From Trachythela sp. YZ-2020 (lineage: Eukaryota > Cnidaria > Anthozoa > Malacalcyonacea > Clavulariidae): a stretch of 64,000 bases of DNA. Location: contig JADLSH010000027.1 of the NCBI GenBank assembly GCA_016169945.1, forward strand, positions 1 through 64,000, written 5' to 3'. The notes beneath the pieces are model-generated. The model saw nothing but the letters and a program-made list of their open reading frames with translations. It did not search any database and was not told the DNA's origin. Positions 42,644-53,683 of this stretch are shown in pieces; the first letter of the stretch is position 1; every line of letters begins with the position of its first letter. A program made the translations under genes and the position numbers.

Positions 42644-43210
42644 TTCGAGTTCCATATGTGTTAATCCTTAATCTGTGACTGAACCAAGGGTACCCTCGTA
42701 TACAGGGAAATACAGAGTTTTAATCATGCTACCCGAGGTTTTAACACTGACAGAAAGGCAAGGATAAAATACCGGGGATTTAACTCTGGTAGAGCCTTCG
42801 ATTTAATACACTGACACACGTTCACCAGACTTTCTTCTTTCACAGCTCCTATAACAGCACGTTTTTATATAAAAAATGACTTGTCAGACGACTAGATGAA
42901 AAGCTAGACTTTGGAAAGCTATATGATCAAGCCGGGCATTTTAACAAATGGACAACATTTTAAGGCCGGGATTTTAACACTCGAGAAATGTTAAAATCCC
43001 CGCATACTCCCGGGGGGTTGGGGGGCCGGAGTTTCAGTTTACTAGTGCATTAGGAAATTCGACGGTCAGACACTTGCCAGATCAATTTGCGTAGCGCGTG
43101 GATGCCGTGGAATTGCGTCGGCGTAGGAACAAAAACATCAAAGGTTCCTGAATTCGAGTTCCATATGTGTTAATCCTTAATCTGTGACTGAACCAAGGGT
43201 ACCCTCGTAT
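42644..43210. repeat. 58 bp perfect direct repeats (42644-42701, 43153-43210)
   Basis: TTCGAGTTCCATATGTGTTA to AAGGGTACCCTCGTAT is identical in both copies and encloses 451 bases. The second copy forms the 3' end of the decayed hAT-type frame that follows. The enclosed part has an internal inverted pair around GGATTTTAACAC and GTTAAAATCCCC near 42970. It could be a tandem duplication of the element's end, or an insertion flanked by a solo terminal repeat. Confidence 0.9.
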
Positions 43211-44330
43211 CTTTCCAATTAACTGCTGGGCAGGCGGTGTCGGCAATTTGAACGATCTTATGCGGATCACTGCGTAATTGTTCAAGTTGAGAAAGAGAGG
43301 AATCGATCATATCCAACGCCTTGCCAAAATTTACGTTAATACTCTGCAAGTATCGACTCAGAAGACCGGTAATGACAAAAATGACGCTAAAATGGTAAGC
43401 TGTAGCCATAATCTGCTTCGTTTGGAAAGAATTGAGAAGTCTCTCGGCAGTCGTTCTCATGTTTGCTACCAACGTCACGTCTGCTTTAAGACCTTTAACT
43501 CTACGAAGAACCTTGATGACGTAATCATATCGCAAAAGGAAGACTTTGAGGCTAAACTCGCGAGAACTCCAATGAAGTTTTTTCTTCCTTTTGGACTGTC
43601 TCGAACATTAAGTAAACTCTTTCCGACTTGCTGAAGAGCATATACATAATCGTATTCACATCGTGGTTTGCTACAACGCTGTGTTGCTTTTCCCAGTTGG
43701 AGGACCCATTGCAAATGAAGGCATTGATTTGAGCTTTTTAACTCGCCTCGCGACAAAAATCTGTGAACAGGAGGCAAAGTATACGAAACAGGCTGTCACT
43801 ACTCAATGAATATGAAATCCATTTCACCATTTGCACCTGGCACTGTCATCATAATGAAACAGCTGATGTGAGCAATATCTGTAACATTCTCCAATCTTCT
43901 TCTTTCTTAACCGTATTACCGACTGATCAGGTTGGCAAGGATTCATTTTTAATTCGATTTCCTTTCTCTTCTGCATTTAGCTTCAGGCAACTAACGTAGC
44001 AGAATCAAATGTCGCATGTTGCCTTCGTCGACAACGATTTTTGGATTCAACGAAAATCCTTCGTCATAGTTATTGTCATGGTGGCTGGTTCCTGTTCTTT
44101 GCCCTGTTCGTTTATAGTTGTCGCTTCAGATTTCGTTTCTTCGACATCAGCTTCTGCCAAGTTTCAAAAACTTGATCCTCGCTGGATTTTGTTGAACTTC
44201 AGTCACTGAACCTTGCTCGTCTTTGCTTTCTTCTTCGTGAGGTTTATCGTTAAAAACATAAAATTCCTTCCCTGATTCTGGATATTTTGGTCGTCTAGAT
44301 ATTTCATTCCCTTATGAATTTGTAGGGTTT
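43170..44330 (-). pseudogene. hAT-type (ZMYM1-like) transposase remnant
   Basis: Minus-strand frames give, from 44330 down, an acidic Lys/Glu-rich part (KEFYVFNDKPHEEE), then LHLQWVLQLGKATQRC and YVYALQQVGKSLLNVR (frame 43777-43475), and, after a frameshift near 43530, LKADVTLVANMRTTAERLL, FQTKQIMATAYHFSV and LLSRYLQSINVNFGKALDMI. The last part matches the order of the middle of hAT-like proteins of the ZMYM1/P52rIPK kind (a TSKYLQ-like helix). The dimerisation domain is missing and there are several frame breaks. It is a dead element. Family assignment is from memory of motif order. Confidence 0.55.
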
Positions 44331-45961
44331 CCAATTGTATCTTCTATTGGTATATACTCTCTTGAGGGTTAAGGTAGTTTAATAAACTAGAAGCAAGTTG
44401 TTTATTCTCCCGTTCCCTTGCTTTCTTTGCGTTTCTAAATTCAACTCCGAATTTTCTTCGTTTTGGTGGTTAATTTACTTGGTTGTCAGGCATATCCATA
44501 TCTACAGTACGGTACCAAAAAGATTGGAAAAGTTTGAGACAAGCTAGTGTTTGATGTTTTCACTATTCTGTAAGCTACTATGATTCATAGCCCTTTTAAA
44601 AGGTGAAACCAATTAAATGTGCTTTGATCTGATTGGGGGCTGCATGGGCTGTGAAGGGCTGTTAATCACATGTTCCCACAATGCATTTCTAGCTCCAATT
44701 GAGTTGAATTTTGAGCATTAAATTTAATAAAAGAAATGGATTCAACACATTGGCAGATTGTACAGCCATATATACAATTTGTGATAGTATCATACTGTAT
44801 AAGATTGTAAAATTAGCAAATTTTATGACATTTTAGGAGTAAAGGATGATGTTTGGACCTCTGCAATGAAGTGCTCCGCTCGTTTGACGAAATGATGGCC
44901 GGGTTAAATACTATTACTTACTTTATTACAAGCCGATGTATTTTGAGGTTTCCGTGAGATTGGAATCGGGCATTCTCAGGATCCATAGTTTTTCTCTAGA
45001 GTTTACTAAAAAAATTTTAAGCAAAAATCTATATTGTAAAATGTAAATATCACAGCTTTTACACATATTTTTCCCGCCTAATGGGGAATTGCAAATTTCT
45101 CGTACGATTGATAACGATAGGTCTTATTGTACAATATTTAACTGCAAATGTATTGAGGAGTAAAGATATTGAATACGCGAAATGGGAAGTTGGTTTACGA
45201 GTCAGTGTCATAGAGATACTATAATTAAACTTACTAATTTTCGAAAAGCACTATATGACATATATTATCATGACATCATCATTGTCACGACATATATACA
45301 CACATACACACGACATATACTATATTAAATATACTATTGAAATATAACGTCTGTGACTCTGTGGAAGACAGTGGTTCCACTTTCGAACTTCCTATTCACT
45401 CCAAATTTCCTTCTTTTTCGCAAAATTTTCTTCCAAAAATCTTACAATTTTCGTCCATGTTCCTTCTAGATTTTTAGTAAAATTTCACTGCTACTTACAA
45501 TCTTGGACATAACCTTTGAGACCATTACTCGCAATATTGCAAAGTTAATGTACACTGACAAAGCAAATTTCGTGTCCCCAGTTCAATGTTGTGGACAACC
45601 CCCAAAAACATTTGAAGATTTACCATGACACAAGCACAACATTGAGTTGGGGGAGTGGGGCTGGGGCTTAAGAAGCACAATATAATCAACAGGGAAGTTA
45701 TCAAAATGTGTATGCGAATTTTGCATAAAGGGAAAGGTAGTCTCAATCAGTTATGCCCCAAATTTTAGGGTCTAGATTCTAGTTTAATATTAATCGACAA
45801 AAACCGTTCTCACATTTCAAACGTTAAACCGCGTCTTGGAGCATAGATCGGCGTCTACAAGAATAAACTATACTGATGCGTTGAAAATGGTATTGTTGCT
45901 CAGGGAGCCCATGTGTCGCAAATATTTTCTGTTGACGGCAAATGGTGACTTCTGACGATGT
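44331..45961. other. No gene seen
   Basis: About 1.6 kb, AT-rich, with short ORFs only (for example minus 45746-45525) and no repeat that I could match. Confidence 0.4.
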
Positions 45962-46060
45962 AGACTTGCTCCAAGTCTCTCTTTCATTGTCTTTGTGTAT
46001 CGATCCACTATAGTGGACGTAGCGCGGGGTGGCGGAGCGAGAAAGAGAGACTTGTCAATT
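45962..46060. repeat. ~100 bp dispersed repeat, inverted mate at 47830-47972
   Basis: TTGCTCCAAGTCTCTCTTTC, then TGTATCGATCCACTATAGTG and GGGTGGCGGAGCGAG occur here and, in reverse complement, near 47972. A shorter phrase ATCGATCCACTGTAGTG recurs at 46093. Confidence 0.75.
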
Positions 46061-46611
46061 TGTCAACCGAAGTGGCTTGTCTGTCTTCCTGTATCGATCC
46101 ACTGTAGTGTAACTCATGTTATTTATACTATACTAGAAATACATGCATGCAGAACCCCTCGCCCATTTGAATCAAACAATTTACTCCCCAAAAGTTATTG
46201 TAACATAAAGTACTGAGTCAACGAATGTAACCATGGTAACACGCAACATTGTATATTTTTTATATTTTAATTTGTACAAAATATTATTTTGTTTTTAACT
46301 AAAAAATTATCAATTGCCCAACTATATAAAGTGGGTATGCTATTATGTACTCTTTTAGCTTTGATTTACTGTAACATTCAACCTTAGACGTTCACAAAAC
46401 GTTTCGAAATTTTCAGAAAACTTCAACCGCTTTTCGAGGAGTATTTTTATACTTCGCACTTGCTTTGGCAATGATTTTTTTTGAGATTTAATGTTTTTTT
46501 ATTTTTCTATACCATATTTGAATCAATACTAAAATACTCTTAAAGATCAATCAATGTTATATTGACCACACAGAATGCATGATCTACACATTTTCAAATT
46601 CACAAACTATA
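46061..46611. other. No gene seen
   Basis: AT-rich, no ORF; ends in the tail of the LINE that follows. Confidence 0.4.
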
Positions 46612-47353
46612 GATAGATAGAAGATATAGATAGAATAACTTTATTTAAACACGCTAACCATTGTCAACCTATAGGCTGATTTCCACAAGGGGCGTGTACG
46701 ATAAGATTACAAAAATATAGTATAGATGGTAATACAGTATAGAATAAGAAAGTTATGTAGGTACAAGAATATAAGGTATAGAAAAACGTATAGTGAAACA
46801 TATCTATTTACAAATCTCTATGTCATTCAAAAATGTGAGTAGTGATTTTAGTTTCAAAAGACATGAGGGAGTTGCTCTCCCTAATTTCATTTGGTAAAGA
46901 GTTCCAAATGTGTGCCCCGTCAAACATGAAACTTTTTTTCATGCTATTAGTACGTGGCTGTGGTAAGCAAAGAGTACTTTCAATATTTCGAAGTTCATAA
47001 TTTGTCATTTCATTTTTGAAAGTAAATAAATCAGTAAGTGATTTAGGACCCATTTTATTCAACAATTTAAACATCAGTTTTGACTTAGCCTTCATTCTTT
47101 CCGTTTTAAGTGACTTCCAGCCTAAAGCATCTAAAGCAACCTGATGATCTACATCATTGCTCATATTCATTATGATTCGAGCAGCTCTGTTTTGGAGCTT
47201 TTGGAGACGTTTTGATTGTGTTTCACCAAACACATCCCATACTTCACAGCAATAAGTAAAGTGTGGGCGAACAATAGAATTATATATAGAAACAAGCGTA
47301 TCTTTCTCAACAAATTCTTTTACTCGACGAATAGCTGATATACTATACTGCAT
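46612..47353 (-). mobile_element. 5'-truncated LINE with reverse transcriptase C-terminal part
   Basis: The frame 47353-46823 encodes 176 residues starting ISAIRRVKEFVEKDTLVSIY and SIVRPHFTYCCEVWD, then LQKLQNRAARIIMN, ALGWKSLKTERMKAKSKLM and LPQPRTNSMKKSFMFDGA, HIWNSLPNEIRE. This is the thumb and C-terminal end of a CR1/L2/Jockey-type non-LTR polymerase in one intact frame. The catalytic core is absent by 5' truncation. Downstream the 3' region ends with AATAAAGTTATTC and a (TATC)n-like tract (plus strand 46612-46640), a microsatellite tail typical of such LINEs. The intact frame suggests it is younger than the copies at 16810 and 21300. Confidence 0.85.
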
Positions 47354-47829
47354 GCTATGTTAAAAAATCGGCAAAGCAAGCATGCAAAATAGACACTTGC
47401 CTGTTTAAAACGCTCCTTTTTCGGTCTTTCGACTGCTTTTCCTCTTGGAGACTTAACTTTCCTTTTTGGAGACTTAACATATAAACTTACTTACATAGAG
47501 ACTTACTTATAAAATGAGTGCAAAACTATTTTTGAAAAAGGTACGTTTGCAAAATGGAAGTCTTCTCTCGGGTCCGGCTTGAACTTGCGCATGCGCATAA
47601 CTTACAAAAAGGTCGAGTCCCGTCCGTCCATGACAAAAAAAATGGCGGACGACTTTGCATTCCACAATGTTTTCACATACCCGGGCGTAAATATCCGAGC
47701 GGAATTAGTACCCTCGCACGGCGCTTCGCGCCGGCTCGGGAACTAGATCGATACAGAAACACAATGAAAGAGAAAGTTGAAGCAAGTCTAGCCGCTTCGG
47801 TTCAGTTTTGAACCGATATTTTCCGAGTC
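47354..47829. other. Locally GC-richer stretch, no gene
   Basis: Between 47560 and 47760 the base composition is less AT-rich, with CGCATGCGCATAAC, CGTCCGTCCATG and GGCGCTTCGCGCCGG, the last a perfect short palindrome. The plus frame 47554-47811 is open but shows no domain. It could be a promoter-like fragment or part of a repeat. Confidence 0.4.
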
Positions 47830-47964
47830 TCTTGCTCTTGCTCTCTTACTCGTCAAGTCTCTTGCTCTCTTACTCGCTCCGCCACCCTTCGCTACGTCAT
47901 GTTATTTACACTATAATGGATTGATACATAATGACATGACAATGAAAGAGAGACTTGGAGCAAC
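47830..47964. repeat. Dispersed repeat, inverted mate of 45962-46060
   Basis: Complement of the repeat at 45962, with an additional reiteration of GTCTCTTGCTCTCTTACTCG. It cuts off the integrase remnant that follows. Confidence 0.75.
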
Positions 47965-48204
47965 TCTACTGACGACGTGACTCGAATAATATCCGCTTCC
48001 GGCCAACGCAAGCAGGCATCAACAAAAACTAATAGGCTTTCTCCAGAAGAGAAGGGGCCGCAGAGGTCAATGTGAATATACTGCCATGGTTTGGAAGGCA
48101 TAGCTGAAGGTTGAAGTCATTGAAGTGGTTCTGGTGTAGGTGGTGGCAAAGTAGATTGACAGGGTGAGGGTAGGTATGCTGTGATGAGGTTCTCTGCCTC
48201 AATA

Positions 48205-48530
48205 TCCACGGGTGGCAGATGCGGTTAGCGCGCTGTCCCTTACCTCTGAGGTAAGACGGCTATACAGCAGGTCGAAGGCACGGATTTACTCAGGTTGGGT
48301 AACGTCAGTGCCCTTGATAAATTCATGTAAGTTGAGATTGGTTGGTTTTCTCCTGTGCTTCGAGGGTTTTTCTCCGGGTAGGCGGGTACTCCGGTTTCCT
48401 CCTTTGCTAAAAACTAACCCTTAGGCACTAACCACTAACTAACCCTCGGAACCTTTGTCAATTGTGTTGCAAAACCTGTTAAGGCTTTCCGTCCACCTCT
48501 GAGTGGTAAACACAATAAACTCTAAACTCT
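48205..48530 (+). mobile_element. SINE copy 3, inserted in the Gypsy integrase
   Basis: Starts near GGCAGATGCGGTTAGCGCGC (A-box-like) and contains TTTTCTCC, GGGTACTCCGGTTTCCTCC, shared with SINE copy 1, and ends near ACACAATAAACTCTAAA. The integrase frame stops at VWFEE on one side (above 48530) and resumes as DIEAENLI on the other (below 48195), so the SINE is inserted between. The tRNA-like head is more decayed than in copy 1. Confidence 0.7.
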
Positions 48531-49786
48531 TCAAACCATACATTCTGTCGTATGAGTTGTTTGGTGCGCACAATGCCCTGGTGGCCTTCGTGAGCAAAGG
48601 AAAGGGTTTGGTGGCGAAGGCATATAATTGGGCATGACGATTCGTGTTCTTCTAAACAGGAAGCCTTGTCTCGTCTCATCTCGAAGTTTCGCAACTATAT
48701 CTTTCCGAATGTCATTGAGGTCTGACCAGCGTTTGTCTAATAAACTTAACATTGCAGGACCTGTTGCAACACAGCATCATCGTGAGTCGCCTCGGTTATT
48801 TTTTCCAGCGTCATGATTTATGAACTGCTTTCTCTCTAATGAAATTAGTGTATTCTTCAGCTATATTCGTTCACGAGGGGACTGGAAACTAATTGGCAAT
48901 CGGGAGAGGACATCTGCAGTTTTGGTCTTGCCCGGCATGTGAATGACTTTAAAACGATACGGCTGAAGAAGAAGGGAACATCACGCTATACATGAAGAGG
49001 TGTTTCCCTTCGGATTGTAGATAAACTGCAGTTGTTTGTGGTCAGTGTAAAGCTTAAACTCAGTGCCGTAAAGATATATAAGTGGAATTTTTCCATTCCT
49101 CCACCCAACAGCCAGCACCTCCCTTTCCGTCTGCGAGTAGCGTCTCTCGACATCTGTGAGCGCTCTCGATGCATACGCAGTACGGCGTATCTTTTGTCCG
49201 TTGAACTGCGTCAAGATAGCACCTTAATCCACTGAGCTAGGATCTACTCCAAGCTTAGTTTCTGCTTTAGGGTTTTAGTGGGTCATCACACAGTCACTAG
49301 TCAAAGTGACGCTTGTTGGACGCAAGCTGTTGAGGATTTTCTTTCAACCATTTGGTCACCCTTCTGGTTAACTGGCGAAGTCGATCGGAAACAGTTTCAA
49401 AATTCGGAGTGAAGCGGGCGCAATAATTTACAAGACCGAGAAAGCTGCGGACCACTCGGCATTCCTTGTCGGAGCTCGAGAATTTTGGATGGCCTGGTGG
49501 CAGAGACCTTTAAAGGAAAAGAAAACTAACTCGGGAACACTAAAAAGACATTTGTCTTTGTTGAGAGTGAGGTCGTTGACATCCATGCGTTGCATGGTCT
49601 AGTCCAGGTTTTGGCCAAGATCGGCTTGGGATGACAATAATGTCATCGGATATTTTGCGAACCCCTGGAATCACATGAAGTACATGCTGGATGACAAATT
49701 GGTACATTTCTGATGCTGATGATTAGCCAAAAAATTAATCTCCTATACCGCTTCAAACCTTGGGTTTAGCAAAGGTTGACAACCTG

Positions 49787-51150
49787 GGGCCGGTTGTTCA
49801 AAAGCCGGTTAACGCTAACCCAGGGTTAAATTTGCCTAACCTAGGGTTAAATTTTAACCTTAGCTTTGTTTGTGTTGTTCAAAGCTAGATTAACCGTAAC
49901 CCAGGGTTAAACAGTGGGTTAAATTTAACCCACCTCGCTAGGTGGGTTAACTTGCTAATCGGCCGATTTAACTCGTAAAAATGGACGTCGAAAGGAGTGG
50001 AAAACACGTAAACGCACAAAAATCTCGGCGAAACAAAGAGTGTACAAAGATTTTATGGATGAAAACCAACCTCAAACAGTAAATTCTAAGTCTTTGAATA
50101 TTATTGAGATTCTTATTCGTCCTGTACGAGCGCATTGAGTTGCTTTACCTACACATGCTGGCGTTAAATTTTACGAGCATTAAAGACACAACAATTTAGA
50201 TTGTCATGGTCTAAGCATGGACATAGTTAATACTGTAGACTACGTCGGTCTTCGGCCAATTTTACAATAGAAGTACTACGCCTATAGCTATTAAAATAGT
50301 TTTCTGTTTGGCATAAAGCCGTAAACATGATATTATACAATGAAGTAAAACGAATTACCTCACGAAAGCTTTGAAATGCCATCTTTCAATATTGCCACCA
50401 AAAACAACTTGCTGTTTGTACACCTTCGGGTTTGTTCGAAAAATATATTTACTCAGAACCCTTTTTCTTTTGCCAAACAATTCGGTTGCCAGCAGTTTTA
50501 ATTTACAAGTTCCCATTTGCTTTTCTTGAACATCACAAGTTTTCGCACATCTAATGCCTGCAGACTCAGTGTATTACTAACAAACATTGTTTTTGAAAGC
50601 TGTAAAACAACTTTGCTTTGGCTTCTTTTTCTATTTTCCTGTTTTGTTAGGATCTTCTGCAATACGCATGCGTTGACAATTGTTTTTCAACTTCGAAAAA
50701 ATGGAATTTCATTTGATTGGCTGCCATAAGGCTAATTTTGTTCTCAAATTTAATTATTCAAGCACTGCCTAAAATTCCAAAATATATGGCTTATAATGTG
50801 CAAATTTAATTTTATATGTTCTATTTCTCATTTGTTTGGTCTATATAAACGGTTTTGATCAAGTATTATTTTATCTCGGAACTTTCTAAAATGCTCAAAT
50901 TCATGTCTGAATAGTTCAATTTCAGTTGCTTAATTCATGTTTTGACGCACGCTTTTCAGCCAATCAAAAACGTTCTTATATTAGATATATATTTTAATAT
51001 AGATTTATTTGTCTTAACCGAGGGTTAGTTAACTTAACTTTTACCCTGATGATTTATTTACATTTAACTGTTGCTAAGGGTTAAAGAATTAACCTGCTAG
51101 GTTAACTGTTAACCCCAGGTTAACTTAACCGGCTTTTGAACAACCGGCCC
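49787..51150. mobile_element. Harbinger-like non-autonomous element, 1,364 bp
   Basis: Perfect 26 bp terminal repeats begin GGGCCGGTTGTTCAAAAGCC and continue GGTTAA; further inward both ends are rich in GGGTTAA. It is flanked by CTG at 49784-49786 and 51151-51153. PIF/Harbinger elements make 3 bp duplications of TWA or CWG type, so the flank fits. A short frame at about 49981-50080 (MDVERSGKHVNAQKS) is the only candidate coding piece; no transposase remains. It lies within the Gypsy reverse transcriptase between motifs FKLDL and the palm. Confidence 0.85.
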
Positions 51151-51464
51151 CTGGCCCACAAGAATCAGGGTAGATCTAGCTTGAAGAAGACAGTTGATCC
51201 ACTGAGAGCTTGCACCTTCTCTTCCAATTTGGATATGAGGTGGGTAAGACCTCGCCGTATATCAACAGACCCATGCATAATTTACCATTTGCCTTGGAAA
51301 CAGTTACCAAGGGTTCACCCAGAGGGGTGTGCCCTGGATAGACTCTATAATATCAAGCACGTCAAACAACTGTCAATAGTTGTCAATAGTTACGACCATG
51401 GAAGAGTATCCGTCGGGGGTGGCTGGGCAACTGAAGGGATATCTGAATTCACATGCACCTTTAA

Positions 51465-51716
51465 TTGGAATTGCTTACCTTACCTATACCAGTTAACACG
51501 ATTGAATATTTGGACAACATGGCATCAATCTCACCCCGCATTGTAACAGCGTTACAGAAGTTGGTCCAACTCTCAATCAATCAAGCAAGAGAAGTTGCTG
51601 TTGTTCATTTTCTAAATAAGCAGCCAGAATTGATTAATAAATTCACTGCGATAAACTGGGCATGTGTAAACGAGGCTCTTTCACCGGAAACAGTTGGCAT
51701 GGTAATCATGGCATAA
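51465..51716 (+). CDS. Unrecognised ORF, 65-83 residues
   Basis: The likely start is the third in-frame Met (MASISPRIVTALQKLVQLS), preceded by AACATGGC. The protein is helical and polar (QAREVAVVHFLNKQPEL, INWACVNEALSPETVG) and ends shortly after. It has no motif that I know. It could be a first exon or a transposon fragment. Confidence 0.35.
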   Translation: MELLTLPIPVNTIEYLDNMASISPRIVTALQKLVQLSINQAREVAVVHFLNKQPELINKFTAINWACVNEALSPETVGMVIMA

Positions 51717-51757
51717 AATTTTCCTAGCACTGGAAGTGGTGTAACAACTCCGTATCC

Positions 51758-51964
51758 CTAAAATATCCCCAGGAGGACGAACTTATGATCGATGAAAGGT
51801 ACTGACACATGTGTTTTTGACATATAATATCTTTGGATTGGCCTTTTACCACATTCAGTTTTGTTTTTGCAAAATTTGCATGCATACACCCATAAACCTT
51901 CCGTTTCAACATATTCAAATCGTCGCTCCTCCAAATAGATATTAATTGTGTTTCGAGTTACCAA
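51758..51964 (-). CDS. Possible BED-like zinc finger fragment
   Basis: The frame reads VTRNTINIYLEERRFEYVE, then LWVYACKFCKNKTECG and YYMSKTHVSV. A CxxC followed after about 20 residues by a H near the end (KTH) is reminiscent of BED fingers at the N-terminus of hAT transposases, but one ligand is not clear. Low certainty. Confidence 0.3.
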   Translation of the reverse strand: MVTRNTINIYLEERRFEYVETEGLWVYACKFCKNKTECGKRPIQRYYMSKTHVSVPFIDHKFVLLGIF

Positions 51965-53257
51965 ACCTTCCTTTGGGGATTGTTTGCAACATTAAACTAT
52001 CAAGGAGACAAGATAATTGAGTTTTGAATTGTCAATGTACATTTACATTTGTAATTTAACCGTTTTGTCCAAGATTATAGTTATTGGTGTGTTCGGTGGG
52101 TGTTATCAATTTGACCAAGTATTTGTTATTATAGTATTATAAATTAAATACAGGAAGAAACCTGAACTATAATTAACTTATATTTATTCTAGATGGCTCA
52201 ATCATGCAGTTCTAAACCGTTTTCTTATATGTATTGCATGTACATTAACTTTGCAATGTTCCGTGCAGTGTGCTGTACAATGTTCCGTGCAGTGTGCCGT
52301 ACAATGTTCCGTACAACATGCCATAAATGCCATCAATTAAATACTATTTACAAACATGTTTTCATGCATGTTGGTGTCGAACCCAGCTTAACCGGGAGGA
52401 AATGAATCTGCACAATCAATTTCGACTCAAACGTACATAATATTTCTTAAAATATTTTTTGAAAAAGCATCTGGTACGGTTGTAAGTAATTTTGTTCTGA
52501 CCTACCAATTTTGGGTAATTCAGTCGCTGCTATCAATGTGGCCAAAGCAGGGGAAAGCAATGGTCATCCTAAGAAAAATTTAGAATTGCCCATTTCAAGT
52601 TTTCAACAATGAGAACAGAGTCTGACTGAGTGAAGTTTTTCCACGGATTTTAGTGAATTTCTCAATAAAATATTCTTGACCACACCGCTAATTACATCAC
52701 AGAAAGAGCATGGTCAGTTTTCAAACTTTTACTAGCTCCTGAAAAGTCAGCCTCTCAACGGAAAAGGACACTTTCATTCCAGAAAAAGGGCTCTTTTTCC
52801 AATTTTAAAATGTCGCAGGTACCCCCTAAAATGTTGCCCTCTCATAAATTAGAAACTAATTACAAACATGTTTTCATGTCGGTGCCCGTGGCCTTGATAA
52901 GGAAGAAAGAATTATTATGTCGGCATCCTTGTTTAACCATTGTGTTTACAATAATGAATTAACAATAACATGTGAACAGTCTTAAGTGATTAGCACGCAT
53001 GTGACATTGCAAACAAAAACACTTCAAACTTAAAGCAATATATTATAGTCATACCAGTTTAGGGGAAGGACCTGCTTGTCACGACCTTCCGTTTTTGCTT
53101 GTACCACATTGAAAAAGTCTGCTCGTGCCACATTGACTTAATCAAACACCAGATATCAAGCGCCACAGGTTTTCTCCGGTATATTATAGACAATTCAAGT
53201 AGAAACAAAGTTAAGAGGATATTTTAGATTTTAATTCAGCGTCGGCCACGGACATAT
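51965..53257. repeat. Mostly featureless; 21-22 bp tandem repeat at 52250-52320
   Basis: GTACAATGTTCCGTGCAGTG is repeated about three times at 52250-52320 and gives a short repetitive ORF. Nothing else is seen. Confidence 0.45.
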
Positions 53258-53317
53258 AGAACAAATTGAGGGTTGCTTTGCCTTTAGGCACACGCGAAGC
53301 AACCCTCAATTTGTTCT
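53258..53317. ncRNA. Strong 60 nt hairpin, candidate small-RNA precursor
   Basis: AGAACAAATTGAGGGTTGCTT at 53258-53278 pairs exactly with 53297-53317; the loop is 18 bases. Arm length equals that of a microRNA duplex, and cnidarian precursors are often highly paired. A miniature inverted-repeat element is equally possible. Direction is unknown. Confidence 0.4.
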
Positions 53318-53553
53318 AAGAAGATATTTAGTGTTTTAAATTCGGTTCGATCGAGTTCGACTGTATTGGTATTCACTCTTGTACATTTTGGTACATTTTG
53401 AACAAGTGAATGCATGTCTTATCCAGTCGTGTATCTACTGATAGCCTCTTTTTTACATCATAATATTATTAATCTCTTTATTACTCTATTTGTATATATC
53501 CTTGCTGATACAATGGCAAGACAAAGAGGTTATAATCATGATCATAATGGCTG
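53318..53553. other. No gene seen
   Basis: AT-rich, with a repeated GTACATTTTG at 53381 and 53391. Confidence 0.4.
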
Positions 53554-53683
53554 TAGCCTGCCTGGCAGGTGTTCTATGTTGAGGAGCGAGTTTTGCTAAT
53601 TTTTTCTCGTCTCGCGTGCGATTTAAACAAAACCCTAAACAAAACTCGCTCCCCCACAATAGAACGCCTGCCAACACAGGCTA
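53554..53683. mobile_element. MITE, 130 bp
   Basis: Ends TAGCCTG and CAGGCTA, then inward GGCAGGTGTTCTATGTTG and its near complement, and AGCGAGTTTTG with CAAAACTCGCT. About 50 bases of inverted repeat with a few mismatches; no ORF. Confidence 0.85.

Larger units (their letters stand above)
47965..51370 (-). pseudogene. Ty3/Gypsy-type pol remnant in four pieces
   Basis: Minus-strand homology runs from 51370 to 47965. (a) 51370-51155: reverse transcriptase N-part, DIIESIQGTPLWVNP and LSGSTVFFKLDL. (b) 49783-49430: RT palm and thumb, SSASEMYQFVIQHVL, PGVRKISDDIIV (catalytic Asp pair), then RSFLGLVNYCARFTPNFETV. (c) 49214-48981: RNase H, AYASRALTDVERRYSQTERE and LYGTEFKLYTDHKQL. (d) 48752-48531: integrase zinc region, FAHEGHQGIVRTKQLIR; and 48195-47965: integrase core start, PWQYIHIDLCGPF with its first catalytic Asp. 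There are many stops and shifts and no LTRs, so the element is dead. A SINE and a Harbinger-like element interrupt it. Confidence 0.88.

Noticed and set aside
49787..51150. Telomere-like GGGTTAA repeats
   Set aside because: The motif is scattered and inverted at the two ends of a transposon, not in tandem.
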